Of a stretch of DNA of 64,000 nt, positions 44,166-58,504 are shown one piece after another (positions within the stretch are counted from its first letter, which is position 1; each line of letters starts with the position of its first letter). Source of the DNA: Dasypus novemcinctus (taxonomy: Eukaryota > Chordata > Mammalia > Cingulata > Dasypodidae); NCBI RefSeq assembly GCF_030445035.2, contig NC_080694.1:74291147-74355146 (forward strand), given 5' to 3'. Both the position numbers and the translations under genes were made by a program. The notes beneath the pieces are model-generated. The model saw only the letters and a program-made list of their open reading frames with translations, did not search any database and was not told the DNA's origin.

Positions 44166-45830
44166 ATGGCGCCGGGGACCCTCCTCCTGCTGCTCTCGGG
44201 GGCCCTGGCCCTGACCCCGACCCGGGCGGGTGAGTGCGGGGGCGGGGGGCGGGGGTCTGCCCGAGGGGGACGGGGGTACCTGAGGGGGCAGGACCCTGGA
44301 AGCCGCGCCTCACCAGCTGACCCCACGACCCACACGCCGACCCCCGCCCTCTTATGTCCACCCCACGCCGACCCCCGCCCCTCTTCTTTCCCCCCCCCAG
44401 GCCCCCACTCCCTCAGGTATTTCTACACCGCCGTGTCGCGGCCCGAGCGCGGGGACCCCCACTACATCGCCGTGGGCTACGTGGACGACACGCAGTTCGT
44501 GCGGTTCGACAGCGACGCGGCGAGTCCGAGGATGGAGCCGCGGGCGCCGTGGATTCGACGAGAGGGGCCCGAGTACTGGGAGCGGGAGACGCGGATCCAA
44601 AAGGACACGGCACAGACTTTCCGTGCGGGCCTGCAGACCCTGCTCGGCTACTACAACCAGAGCGCGGCGGGTGAGCCACGGGGCCCGGGGTCCGCGCACG
44701 GCCGGGATTCCCAGGACGGGCCGGGGTCGCCCGCGTCTCGGTCCCCACTGCCCCCCGAGGCCGCGGGATCCGGGACCCCACACGGGAGGGGCTTTTCCTC
44801 GGTTTCGTTTTCAGTTTAGACCAATCAGCGCCGGGGCGGGGCGGGAGGTGGGGGCAGAACTAGCCCGGGAGCGGGGTCTGGGGAGGGGAGCCGCGGGGTG
44901 AGAGGTGGGCGGGGCTAAGCGCGGGGGCAGGGCCAGGGTCTCACACCTTCCAGAGCATGTATGGCTGTTACCTGGGCCCTGACGGGCGCCTCCTCCGCGG
45001 ATACTTTCAATACGCCTACGACGGCGCCGACTACCTCGCCCTCAACGAGGACCTGCGCTCCTGGACGGCGGCGGACCCGGCGGCGCAGATCACCCGGCGC
45101 AAGTGGGAGGAGGCCGGTGAGGCAGGGCAGCGCAGAACCTACCTGGAGGGCACCTGTGTGGAGGGGCTGCAGAGATACCTGGAGAACGGGAAGGAGACGC
45201 TGCTGCGCACAGGTAGAGGGGGCCGGGACGACCCCAACCCCAAATGTCCTGTCCATTCCTGGTGGTCACACGAGCACTGCTGGAAAGGCCAGGAGAGAAA
45301 TGGAAAGTTCCTGAAGTTTCTGACCTTCCCGCAGACCCTCCAAAGACACACGTGACCCACCACCCCATCCCTGACCGTGGGGTCACCCTGAGGTGCTGGG
45401 CCCTGGACTTCTACCCCGCGGAGATCACGCTGACCTGGCAGCGGGACGGGGAGGACCAGACCCAGGACATGGAGTTTGTGGAGACCAGGCCTGCGGGGGA
45501 CGGAACCTTCCAGAAGTGGGCGGCTGTGGAGGTGCCTTCTGGGGAGGAAGAGAGATACACATGCCACGTGCAGCACGAGGGGCTGCCCGAGCCCCTCACC
45601 CTGAGATGGGGTAAGTGGGACGAGGTGGGGGCCTCTTCTAGGGAAGCAGGAGCCCTTCTGAGCTGCTCCAGAGGGTCAGGGCTGAGCCTGGGGTCAGGGC
45701 CCCTGACCTTCCCCCCTTCTCAGAGCCGCCTTCCCAGCCCCCCATCCTCACCGTGGGAATTATGGTTGCTCTGGTCACCCTTGGAGTGTCCGTGGTGGCT
45801 GCAGTTCTGATCTGGAGGAGAAAGACCTGA
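44166..45830 (+). CDS. MHC class I heavy chain, short cytoplasmic tail
   Basis: Presents peptides at the cell surface with beta2-microglobulin. Five coding exons: 44166-44229, 44401-44670, 44937-45212, 45335-45610 and 45724-45830, all with GT/AG ends and the standard 270/276/276 sizes, giving 330 residues. The leader [20 protein letters not shown] resembles HLA-E. alpha1: Y7, Y9, Y59, Y84 and the N86-Q-S glycosylation site. alpha2: C101/C164, T143, K146, W147, Y159, Y171; position 167, usually W, is G (CVEGLQRY). alpha3: C203/C259, CD8-loop DGEDQTQD. The transmembrane exon reads [18 protein letters not shown]..., then WRRKT and TGA, so the tail is four residues. No lesion upstream. Likely expressed; probably non-classical. 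Orthology to a human locus cannot be set. Confidence 0.93.
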
Positions 45831-47040
45831 GGTAGGGAAGGGTGGGTCTGAGGTTTCTTGTCCAGAGGGGATTCCAGCCCAGGTAGCCGTGTCCCCTGCC
45901 CTTCCTGGTACCATGAAGCCCCTCCTCACACACGTGCCCATCCAATCTGGGGCCTGTTACTACACTTACTTTATAAACCTGTGAGAGATGTAGGACAACA
46001 ACCCCAGTGATGACGTGGAGGCCCCTGTTCCCAGCAGTCAGAGGGAAGGGTCTGCTGAGGACAGACCTCCAGGAGGGCAGAGGGTCCAGCCCACACATCC
46101 CCCACCTTGTGTTTCCTGATCCTGCCCCGGGCCTGCAGTCATGGTTCTGGAAACTTCCCTGGGTCCAGGACTAGTTCTCAGGACCTCATGTCCTGTTCTC
46201 ACTGGTTGTTTTTCCACAGGTGGAAAAGGAGGGAGCTACAGTCAGGCTGCTTGTAAGTGGGGGATGGGGGGAGGTGGTGTGGAGGGTCATGGCTGACCTG
46301 AGGCTTTGGGGAGTGTAGACGGAGCCCACGGGCAGCTCACCCCATCACTCCTTGACTCACATCTCCCTGTGGCTCTGACTAGACCCTGTGTTTGTTCCTC
46401 TGCAGCCAGTGACAGTGCCCAGGGCTCTGATGTGTCTCTTGAGGCTTCTAGAGATGAGACCCTGGGGACTTGAAAGGGGAGAGGCATTGGGCCAAGAGGA
46501 CACGCCTGGGTCCTGGGGATTCCTTGGACGTGGACATGAAGACTGTGGAGGGCTGGTCATGATGTCAGCATTTACAGAGACAACCTGAATGTGCTCTTGA
46601 TTATTTTCTTCTGTAGCGTGACAAAGCTGCCCCGTGGGGGACAGAGATTCCAGAGCTGTTCCCACCCCTCATGTGACTTCAAGACCCCCTTCCTTTGGGT
46701 GTGAAGACTTTCCTTCCTCAGCTGGCATCTGTGTGTCTGCATTCTGTTGTAACCTGGAGGATGGGGAGGTAGCTCGCCCCTGCTCCCACGTCCCCCACAC
46801 TGACCTGTGTTCCCTGCCCTGACTGACCGTCCTGCTCAGGAGAGCTGGGTGTGGAGCATCCACAGCCCTGTCTTACTTCATGGTGCCCTGAGCTGCCCCT
46901 TCCTGCTTCCCTTGAGAATGAGAACCTGGGATGATTTTGCTTCTGCAAATTCTTGCTATAATGTGCGATTGAGGAATCAATTGAGGGAAAGGAAGATTCT
47001 CAAGAAAGGGGAAATAAAAAGAATTGAGAACCTTCCAGAA
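45831..47040 (+). other. Class I former tail exons and 3' UTR with poly(A) signal
   Basis: Tail exons persist downstream of the stop. Exon 6 (46220-46252, 33 nt, AG...GTAAGT) is in the frame that would give GGKGGSYSQAA. An exon 7-like segment starts at 46406 (SDSAQGSDVSL) but its 3' end is altered. Exon 8-like text starts near 46620. The poly(A) signal AATAAA is at 47013-47018, followed by GAGAACCTTCCAGAATT as in other class I 3' ends. These exons are now untranslated. Confidence 0.8.
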
Positions 47041-50000
47041 TTTTTTATGTACTGTGCTAAATGTTAACTTTGAGGAGCCAAGGTGGACAGGCCTGTGTCC
47101 AGTCAGTGCTCCATCCACGTGGGCTTCACACTGAGGAGGAGTGACATTTCGACTTTATTTAACTCCTGGTGGTTTGGTCCTTCTCTGCCGCCTGCCCTCC
47201 CTCTCTGCCCTTACCCAGCTCCCCTGACCCCAATGCTGGCTGCAGCCCAAGCCCATGGATGTGTGGAGCAGACCCTAATGTAGACCCACAGGTGGGCAGT
47301 GGGGTCTTAGCCTGGATTGCTCTTGTCTTGGGGGAGTTGAAATTGTGCTGTAGTCACAGGGGGTGGAGGAGAGGGGGGAGAGCAGCACTTCTGAGGACAG
47401 TCCTGGTGGCCTCAGGGTCACCTGAGTGGAGGTTGTGCCGTGGCTGCCAGGAGACCACAGCTGTGTTAGGAAAGGCCCTGGGGGGTCCTCACTGACCACT
47501 CCTGCACCTGGTGCTGGTGGAGGACTGTGCAGGATGCCCCTTTTAGCTTCTGGGAACATTTGTGAACTAAAACAGCTGAAATCTCTGGCCTCAGTGCAGG
47601 GAAGTAGCTGTGTGAACTTGGGGGTCAGTGCGGGCCTCACTGAGTTTGTGACCTTTGAGGACAGCTTGAAGGTCATGAGGGTCGTGTCCCTGAGGATGTC
47701 CTGGAAGGTCCTCCCTGATGGAACTGGGCAGTGCATCAGAGTGGGCAGGGGCGGGCTGTGGTTCTGGGAAGGGCAGGAAACCGGAGTGGCTGCATCAGCC
47801 TAATGGGGATGGGCAGAGGTCAGCCCAGTCTTGGGGCCCTGTGGATGTGGGAAGACAAAATTTTTCTGCATCAAATGGGACTTGAGAGAAATTTTTGAAA
47901 AGGAGACACATGTTATGATTTCTCTTAAATGATTACTTAGTCTGCTGTGCTGAGAATACAACTGAGAGGTGAGGGGTCAGTGAGGATGTAGGGAAAAGAG
48001 GATGAAATCAGTGCAGTGTTCCAACTAGAGATGGGAGTTGATCTGCCTGGAAAGGAGCAGGGAAAACAGTGGGAAATAGAAGTCTATATTTAAAATATTT
48101 TAGGGTATCCTAGTGGATTAAGTTTTGGGTTGTGAGAGAAAATGAAGTCAGGAGGATGCAAAAAATTCCTCTATGTGAAGAAAAGAAGGAGTTGTAAATA
48201 GAAAGGAGGAACTGCAGTCAGTAGAGGGGGAGTCTCTGGAAGGAGGACAGTTGAAGGGTCATTACAGGCATTCTGTTTAGGAAAAGTTGAATCTGAGATG
48301 TCCATCAGAAATGTAGGTGAGGCTGTCAGGTGCCACTGGAAATAGGAATCTGGAGCTAGGAGAAGTGTCTGGGGTGGAGTCACAGATTGGGTGGTGAGGC
48401 CATAAAGTGATATTTTGAACCTAAGGAGAGGACGAGGTCCCTGAGTGTGATTAGCTACAGGAAGGAGAGGAGCAAGGATTGACCCTGGACCTCCAGAGCT
48501 CAGCATCCATGGGCCACACTCGAGTGACCTCACAGCTGTGGCACCACGTCTGGAAGGCATGTGGACCAGGGAGTCCCAACTTCTCTGTGCACAGGAACCT
48601 TCTGACACCCCACAAGGGTCCAGAAGGCCTGGGGGATCACGAGGTTCTGTGTTCATAACAAGGGGGTGCTGAGCTGCTGGATTTCAGGTCGTTCTTTAGA
48701 GCAAGAACCAGACCAGGGAGTCCCCGTGTCTGTGCTCCAGCTCCCTGGGGTGGTGGAATGTGCCTTCTGGGTTCCTGTCCCATGTCCTGAGATGGGGGTC
48801 CGGGGAGAAGCCCGAGTGCTTCATCACAAGCCCCTCAGTCTGTCCTAGCTCAGCTGGATGGTGACACTTGTTCTGCCAGTGATGAGCACAGCTCCCCATG
48901 TGGTTCTTGAACCATGTAAAAAAGTCCTTTCTGGAAATGAAAAGGAGGAAATGTATTATTAGTTATGAGGATGATATTGGGAAATGCATGTGCCTTCTCT
49001 ATGATGGGGTATAGTCAAGTGGGGATTTATAAAGTGGTTCAAAGTTCTTCATAAATTAAAGCTCTGAATTCTTACTATATGTCTTTATTTCTTAATGGAT
49101 TTAATGCTCACTTCTTGGTATGAACAATTGATTTTGGATTTTTCTTATTTCAACTTAAGGGGTTTGTACACATGATCCTGGGACTCACTTTATTTGGGGA
49201 AAGCCCCAGAACCAAGAACTTGAGGCCACACACCCAGGAACAGAATCCACAACCCCCTCTGGGTTGAGTCCCCTGTGGGAATCAAGGCCACTGCTGCTGG
49301 GCAAGGGGCTTGGCCACCCCCTGGTCTGACACTGGACATGGGGCCTCAGGTAAGACCCGCTGCTCCTGCCTGGAAGACCCTGTGACAGGCACACACCCCT
49401 GCCCACTGGACTCTGCACAGTCCAGCATTGCTGGGTCAGTGTGTCCTGAGCCTATGTGCTGTGGTCATTTGATGGGGAGGCCAAGGCTCTTCCATGTCCA
49501 GCTCAAGCATGTTGGGAAGGTGAGCTTCCCTCTTCGTGGCGGGCAGTGGCTCTGCCTCCACCAAGGCTCCTAAGTGTAGAATTCCCTGGTGTGGGAAGAG
49601 GTCCAGGTGCTGCTGGATGGGCTTGGAAGGTGGAAAGTGAGGACAGAGGTCAATTCCTGGAGCCAGTACCAGCCTGGAACTTTATCTGGTACATTGATGG
49701 CACTCGGGTTTGGCTGGAAAAGTGGGTGACTAATAAATGGCATATTTCAACTCTTTCCCTTATAGTCTGTTATGATTTCACCTTTTGTCTTTGTCAGTTT
49801 ATCCTAACAAGTAGAGGGGCATTGCTGGAAGGATAAGTGATTTCTGAAAACATTTCTCCCTGTCTTTGACTCTTAGGAGGATTAAAAAACCCAGCTCTCT
49901 AAGACTTCAGAGGATCACGTGTGCACTGCCATTTCATATACCTTTTATATTTCCTTGTCCATGCACACATTTCTGTGGAGAGGATCCATAACCTTTCTAG

Positions 50001-50149
50001 TTTTCATGTGACCCCACAAGAGTCTAATACACCCCCCAGGTTTAGAAACTGCGCTACTCCAAGTTGGTCAGGAGCAGCTAGTCAGCAAACTTTTCAGCAG
50101 ACCCAAGGACATGATGAAAATTCTCCTTCATTGCTTGTGTGTCTTTAGT
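47041..50149. other. Intergenic, no gene identified
   Basis: GC-moderate sequence downstream of the class I gene. ORFs of up to 161 codons on either strand (e.g. 48171-48656 on -) lack known domains and splice-flanked similarity. The first part may be class I flanking DNA. Confidence 0.5.
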
Positions 50150-51405
<1,256 letters not shown>

Positions 51406-52650
51406 GGTAGAGGGAAAAAGAGATGTGATATGGGGGCGTTTTGGGGACTTGGAGTTACCCTGCCATCAAGGGATTACTACCAAGCACCAACTGGTAATGT
51501 AACTAGAAAAAGACCTTGAATAGAAGGATCATCTAAGAGCAGCAGAAAATCTCAGCTTACATGTAGGATCATGTGTTAAAAACTACTTTTTGACCTTGAA
51601 TAAAAGGGGGAAATGGCAAAAACAAATGAGTTTATATGGCTAAGAGTCTTCAAAAAAGAGTCAGGAGGTTATCACAGGGGTCATACTCACACAAGTCTCA
51701 GTGGGACCCAAGAGACAGCCAAAGTACATACAACCCCAGGTACTGGTTGTCCTGAGGGCTATAGAGACACACAGGTTCTATGGTCATGGTAAATGGCTCT
51801 GGAATTCAGTGCCATATCAGTTGGCCCTACTTTGGAATTTGTGTTCCTGAGTATGATGGAGTTAGACCCAGATATAACCTTTCTACACATGCTTCTTCTG
51901 TTACTTTTACTGGCCCTGTGGTTGGCACTAGAGTTGGTGTATACTCAGGAGACTTGAAGCTCTGGACTGTCCATGTGCCAGCTGGGCCCTAAATCTCAGC
52001 AGTCTTGCAACTCCTACCCTCTGGCTCATTGGATTTATCCATGCCAGCTAACAGGGAGGTGAAGATAGTCAACCACCACACCAGGGAAACAAGAATGCCT
52101 ACAACTGCAAGCAGGAGAATTGCATCCATCATCCATGTGGAACTTAAGCCCCCTTTTGATATAGAGGTGAGTGAATATCACCATCCCAGGGTCTACAGGA
52201 TGAGGAAAAAAATATGTATTAGAGTGGATTTACTAATAATCTACTTTGGAAATATTGTGACTAGTAATGGAAGAAATTGCAGCATTGATGTGGAGAAAGC
52301 GGCCACAGTAATTGCTGTGGGCAGGTAGAGGGAAGAAGAGATATGATGTGGGGGCATTTTTGAGACTTCAAGTTATCCTGAATGACGTTGAAGGGACAGA
52401 TGCTGGACATTATATATCCTCCCAAAACCTACTGGGTGGACTGGGGGAGAATGTAAACTACAATGTGGACTGTTATCCATGGGATGTGGTGGTGCTCCAG
52501 GGTGTGTTCACCAAGTGCAATGAGTGTGCTGCAGTGGAGGGGAGGTTGTTGATGTGGGAGGAGTAGGGTGAGGGGGCTGGGAGGTATATGGGAACCTCTT
52601 ATATTTTTTTAATGTAACATTTTAAAAATTAAGAGTCACAGATATTGAAA
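51406..52650 (+). mobile_element. L1 3' module copy D, joined to RPL7
   Basis: Starts with a ~60-bp piece of the late module (GGCAGGTAGAGGGAAAAAGA... GGACTTGGAGTTACCCTG), jumps back to the early part at ~51467 (AAGGGATTACTACCAAGCAC) and then runs to the module end with TTTTTTTAATGTAACATTTT at ~52605-52622. The late piece occurs again in order at ~52319-52380. The module ORF is present but decayed (MPTTASRRIASIIHVELKPP near 52100). Confidence 0.82.
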
Positions 52651-52754
52651 AAAAAAGAAGTGGTCGAGAAATGTGTGTGTGTACATCTATCTATCTGTAT
52701 ACAATCTTTGTTGTTAGTTGTCTGTTCTGGAATTCTGAGTTACCACCTAATGTC
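52651..52754. other. Unassigned short segment
   Basis: A-run, GTGTGTGTG and CTATCTATCTG simple runs. Nothing else recognised. Confidence 0.5.
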
Positions 52755-53034
52755 ACTGGCCATGCACGGGTGGTTCAAAGAAAGAATCAATTGATGAATG
52801 TATTTTGTCACATTTAAAGAACAATGGAGAAAAAACCACATGATTATCACAAATGAAGCAGAAAAGATACTGTAAAAAATCCAGCATCCCTTCTTAATAA
52901 AAACACTCAGAAGTAGATATAGAAGGAAACCTCAAGACACTTAAGGGCACAACATGAAACAGATAGCATCATATTTGATGTCAGAAGATTGAAAACGTTC
53001 GCTAGGATTAGGCACAAGACAGGGATGCTCACTG
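52755..53034 (+). mobile_element. Old L1 ORF2 remnant, left of the ERV nest
   Basis: CATGCACGGGTGGTTCAAAG (GMQGWF motif) to ATTAGGCACAAGACAGGGAT (TRQGC) and GCTCACTG. The last five bases CACTG (53030-53034) are duplicated at 60596-60600, where the L1 continues. Confidence 0.8.
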
Positions 53035-53265
53035 TGGCAGTTTGAAATCATTTTATGAAGCTCGAAAAGGGACATATTATGTTTTAAACTAGTCATTCCT
53101 GTGGAAATTAATGAATCACAAAAAGAGAAATATTCTGTTTTAAACTAACCCATTCCTGTGAGTGTGAGATGCATTTGACTGGATTATGTCAGGGGGGTCG
53201 TGATTTGTGTTGAGTCTCTGCCCTCTTCCTGGGTCTGACATAAAGGGAAAGGCAGAGGATAAAGG
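53035..53265 (+). mobile_element. ERVL-type LTR, left part (split by the provirus)
   Basis: Starts TGGCAGTTTGAAATCATTTT directly after the CACTG target duplication. Carries a second TTTAAACTA...CATTCCTGTG block. Cut at AAGG (53262-53265) by the ERV1-type provirus and resumed at 60135. Confidence 0.72.
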
Positions 53266-53750
53266 TGATGTGGGTTATGGGTGGGAGGCTCTTTGTCTCT
53301 TCAGAGATAACCTTAACCTAAGCTGTCCATCCTGACTTGTGGGTGTGGAACGGTAAGAGGCTGCAGTCCTGCCCTTGGTGACCATGGCAACAACTCTAGT
53401 CCCAGGAAACAGTTTAACAATGCAAAGTCTATAAACTTTAAATATTCAGGAAAATGCAAACCAAATGTGCTAAAAGCTTATCTAGAATGATGAAGTCCAT
53501 GCTAAAAACTTATCTGGGATGTGGAAGATATATGCTAATTCAAGCCTACTGAGAACTGAAACAGAACGACTATTTGGCCTTTTCTTTCTGTATAAAAGGG
53601 ACTAAAAAATCTTGTTAGAGGCTTGGGTTAGAAACAGAAAGCTCCTGAGTCCAGCTGGCCATCAATAAACCATTTTTCCTTCTCAAATTCATTCCTGAGT
53701 CGTGGCCTTTCAATATGCAAATAATCGAACCTCTCTTAAATTCTATAATA
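53266..53750 (+). mobile_element. 5' LTR of ERV1-type provirus
   Basis: 485 bp, TGATGTGGGTTATGGGTGGG to CTTAAATTCTATAATA. Has CTGTATAAAAGGGAC (~53590, TATA box) and CATCAATAAACCATTTTTCC (~53662, poly(A) signal). Preceded by AAGG (53262-53265), repeated after the 3' LTR. Matches the LTR at 59644-60130 closely with scattered differences, so the provirus is old but not ancient. Confidence 0.9.
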
Positions 53751-56700
53751 TTTTGGGGGGCCCTCCCAGGATTGCAAATGAAGACCAGAAGTGGTAGCAT
53801 TTTGCTGCCACTTCCAAATCCCTGAGGAAGCTAGGAGGACTCAGGTGAACCCCAAATCTGGGCTCCCCTGGATTAAGTTTAATCCAGAAAAGATGTGGGC
53901 TCCACGAGAATCTTCCCAATGAAAACTGAGGGCAATGGAATGTCTGAAGAGAAAGATTCTGGGAATGAAAAAGAACTCTGAACATGGAAGAAGGTAAGAC
54001 TCCCTGAGTGAGCACAGTCTGGAGAACCCTAGCTTTAACTGCTAGGGAGGGAGGTTGATCACCTCCTGAGAGAACCATGATAGCCCCAGAAAACTGGGGG
54101 GAAGACGTTCTCTCTAGGTGTGGAAAAAGGAGGAAAACTGGGAAAAAGCCTGGTGTTTTGGGTTTGTCTAACTGCAGTTTGGAATCTGGTACTGGTCTTA
54201 TATCCACTGAAGGAGTGGAGGCTTGATTATAATAGGAAGGGTTGTTTATAGGTTCAAGTCCTAACATCCTGGAAATTGGTCTGAATTTTTAAAAACTTGG
54301 TTACAGGAAAATAGATCAGCTTTTCTAGTGAAGCTTGGTCTGGGTGTAAAGTTAAACAGTGAAAAAGGTCTAGCTGGAATCTTTTATTATGGTGCTGAAT
54401 TGCGAATGAATTGTCTTTATACCAGATGTTAATGTTAAGTGTTCTCTCTAAGGTTTGTGATACCTGTGGGGGGCAGCCATGTTGAAAAACATATATATAG
54501 AACTTGTGGGTCAGATTAGTGACCTTTGTGCTTCTGTCTGTGTCAGCTCAGTGCTGGTGTTGGAGTTCTGAGGTTATGTAAATTGGTGGAAGTTAATTGA
54601 ACTGGAACCCTCCCTTGACATTGGCAAGGGGGTGAATTGATTATGGGGCAAAACTGAGAAGTCTGGATATTTGCAGAGTCTGGATGTTTGTGCATGCTCT
54701 GCTGCCTCATCTCTGATTTGCCCCTTTGCTGGGGCTTGGAGGCTGTCTGTGTCCACGCCATGCACCCAAGTTTGTTGGGGCTGCTCCAGTCAGGGTGGCT
54801 GGGTCCCCGGGAGAGGTGCTGAATTTGAATAGGCTCTGTAGGCCCATTTTGGCAGAAAGGTGGAAAGGGGGGAGCAAGCTTGCCCCTTTCCAGTGAGTCC
54901 ACACCTTCTATTCATAAGCCACATTCTTATTTGATTGTTGTGCACCCTACTGCCTAGAAAGAGGAAGGTGAAGGGGATGAAAAGCAGAATCAAAATAAAT
55001 GCAGTAAAGTTCCCTCCCTAGGGTGTCAAGGGCCAGAATGCATTTGCCTTCTGCCCAGGTTCTTTACTTTTCCAAATCTCTCTCTCTATAAGACTGTAGA
55101 AATACTTCCAAATGTTTTAAAACTGTAAACTCATCTGAAGAAAGGAGGCTATCACTTGAAACAATAGACCTTTTCAGTGGTCTGGCTGAGAACTTCAGGG
55201 CTGTGAGACTACAGAGGAAAAAGAAAAAGGAATGAAATGCCACTTTGAAATCTATGTTTGGCTTTTGTCAGTTGCTGGCACCTAAGAATTCACAGTAAAA
55301 AGGTAAAAACATAGTTTAAAATGAATCTTTAAATGCCAATACTCTCTTGCTGGTAAATTAAATGCATAACTTGCAGATAAGAATTTGTACCATTACTAAG
55401 AAAAGGCAGAACTTCACAGAATTGTTATTAATAAAATTCTTATAGCTTAATTAATAGAGGTATCCAATCCACCTTAAGGTTAAAAAAATTAATAAAAACT
55501 GTATCTAAGAGTTAAAATCATTTATAAATGCATTCATATTATAAAACAGTGGAAAAATAATCACTGAAGTTATAACTGAGTGGATTTAGCCTGAAACTAT
55601 TATTGTAAATGTTAATTCTAAACTAACCTTACCTTCATTTATGGTTACTTCAAGCCTAGCATCACCCCTTGCCTTTGCCTACAGTTATTTCATAATAGCT
55701 TCTTCCCCTATGGTGCAGAAAGAGCTGGGACATCCCTGTCTCCTGTCCTGGTATCAGTAAACCTGCTTTCTCTCATGAATCCAAGTGTAAACTAAATTGC
55801 TGCCTGGTGGAATTCTTAGCCCGTAGGGTTAAAGGAACACTGGAGTTTTATTATCTCCAAGGCCTCGGGGGAAAAAAGGAAGTCTGCCTTGACTGTCCAG
55901 GTTCCTAAAACTGGCAATTCATGAGAGAAACCAGTCTCCCTGAGGCTTCAAATAGCCTTGGTAAATATACATAGATTTAATCTTGTTGCTTATCAAAATT
56001 CTGCTAAATTCAAGGTAAAATATAAAGTTCTGAAACAAAAAAAGAATTGTGTTAAAACATTAGGAAGATTTTGGTTACAATCCATTCATTAAGAAACAAA
56101 ATTCTTGTGTAAAACTGGAGAGTCATAGTGTAAAACCGCACAGTCATAATGCAAATTAAGAAAAGTTTCAGGAGTCTTTGAAATGTTTTGCAGTCACACT
56201 TATTTTGTGAAAAAATGGAAGTTTTAAGTAACCAAAGTTATGTTTTTGTGTCAAACTATTCATGTCTGCCTATTTGCTCAAATTGTTGAGGTTAAATACA
56301 CAGTTATGTAAGTAATATATATTTCTGGAACCCAAGTTAAGCTAAACAGTATATAAAATAATGCAAATTATATGTAGCATCAATGAGTTGTGCTTCTGTG
56401 TCTAACTCTATTTGTGTCTGCCCATTTGCTCAGTGTATGTCTTCATATATCAGGATGATAATATCAAATTAACAAGAGAAAATTCCTAAAAGAGCTCTAT
56501 TCAAATTGTTAAAAATTAAATATGCAGTTATATATGTGAATAAATATTCCTGGAATCCAAATTAGACTAAGCAGGATGGAAAGGTCTTATAGAAATCTAA
56601 TTATAGAAACAATTGGGAAAGAGCCTCCTCTTTGCAAGAGTTTTGAGGGCAGGACTAGGTGTAACATATAAAAGCTGTCTACTAGGCTGAGGAATTAAGA

Positions 56701-58504
56701 ACCAATTTGCCCTTAGTTTTCCAGTTTAAACCTTTTGTCAGCCATAAAATAAAGGTAATTAGTGGCTCTGTTGACAAATTTCAGTAAGTAAAGAAAAGCC
56801 CAAAACTCTCCTGGATTATGATTAAACAAATTAAGTAATTGTGTAATGTGTTTTGAAGCCTGGTAGTCAGTATGCTTTTAAAAAACTATTCATTTTCATA
56901 ACTTAAACAAAGAAAAGAAGTTTTTAGCTTCCATAAGGAAAAAAGGAAACATTCCTTGCATAAACATAATGGTTTCAATTTTATTTAGCTTGGGTATAAT
57001 CTCCCTTCATTTATAAAATACCCATTAAATAAATTAACATTATATGTACAAAATCTTTAGAATAATAAAAATTGTAAGTTCAAATTAATAAAATTAAGCT
57101 AAAGAAAATAGATTGTAGATATGCTCTCTCAAATAAATAAAGTAAATTTCTTTGGTTAGCAATTGTAATGTAATAAGTTTATTTAAACATAAGGTAACTA
57201 GTCAATGTGGTTATAGTCAATTATAAAGAGTTTGTAAAATATCTTCCAAACTGAAAATGTTTAAATAGTTCTAGTTCTAAAGACATTGTCAACTAAAACT
57301 TTGGATTAGTATTGGTGTCAAAGAATAACTTCATGATAATAAAACCTGTCTGAAGTCCACCACAAAGTGCATATTTAAATAAACGGTAATAAAAAGTTAT
57401 CTTGATTCTATTGAGAATCTTCTGTTTTCATTTTAACAATGAAAAATAGTTTTTTTCCCTCTATTACTAAAGTAAAATACCTACTATTATCTTCATGGTA
57501 AAATTGTATAAGTAAACAGTTATATAATATATGATGTGTTGCATTAAATTGTTTAAAATATATATAAAACAAAAAATAAACTTTAACATTGTCAAACTCT
57601 CTTGTGCATTCAAACCAGGCCTTGAATACATTACAGGTTGCCTCTCCATGTGAGTTATTGACTAGGCTGGTCACTGACTACCTCAATTAGAAATATTTGC
57701 TCTAACAGCCTCTGGTTCTGCTCCTGAAGTTGATGGAAACTATGTTGCAGTTTCAAGCTCCTGCAGCAGCCAATGATGACTCAGTATAGCCAAGTGTACA
57801 ATGAATATTGCCTCCAGACTGGCACAGTTCCATAGTGCCAGAGAGCACTATGCACCAGGCTGATAGTATACTGGAAACTCTCTCTAAGATCAATGATGCA
57901 GCAACTTGCTCACTGTGTGAAGAACATGCTAAGTGGAGCCATGATACCAGGATACTGTAAGTAAAACTTAAACACAATTGTTATTATAGCCTGCTCCCAT
58001 AGAAAGATAACATGTAAAGTATTACAAACCTTATACTTAAAACTATTAATTGCAACTCAGAATCCTTATGCATTAAGTAATACATTAATTAGTATTAAAT
58101 TGCTGTACTTTTATCCTGTACTAAATATATGCCTAATAATTATAACAGTATCTTTTCTATTTTGGATCAAGTGCAAAAGTATATTAGACATGTTAAATTC
58201 CTGGTAAGTTCATTTTCTAAACAATTAATAAACATGTCTAAAGAATAAGGTGGGAGTCTCAGTCAGGCTCAGCCAACTTTTCTGTTGTACTCTACTGTGT
58301 AACAAAAATGAGGCTTGCTTGCTAATAATGGGACACCTATTAAACAGTCAGTATTACCAGAAATTGTACTATTAAAACCAAAATGTAAAAAAAAATTATT
58401 CTGTAGTTCTGATCACTCCCACAGCTAAAAACTAAGAAAATTTCCAACTTGGTGTACTAATCCAGAATGAAACCAATTGCCCAAAGGGTGCCAGTTCACC
58501 AAGA

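Noticed and set aside
48171..48656. 161-codon minus-strand gene
   Set aside because: No domain, no splice context, composition like the surroundings.
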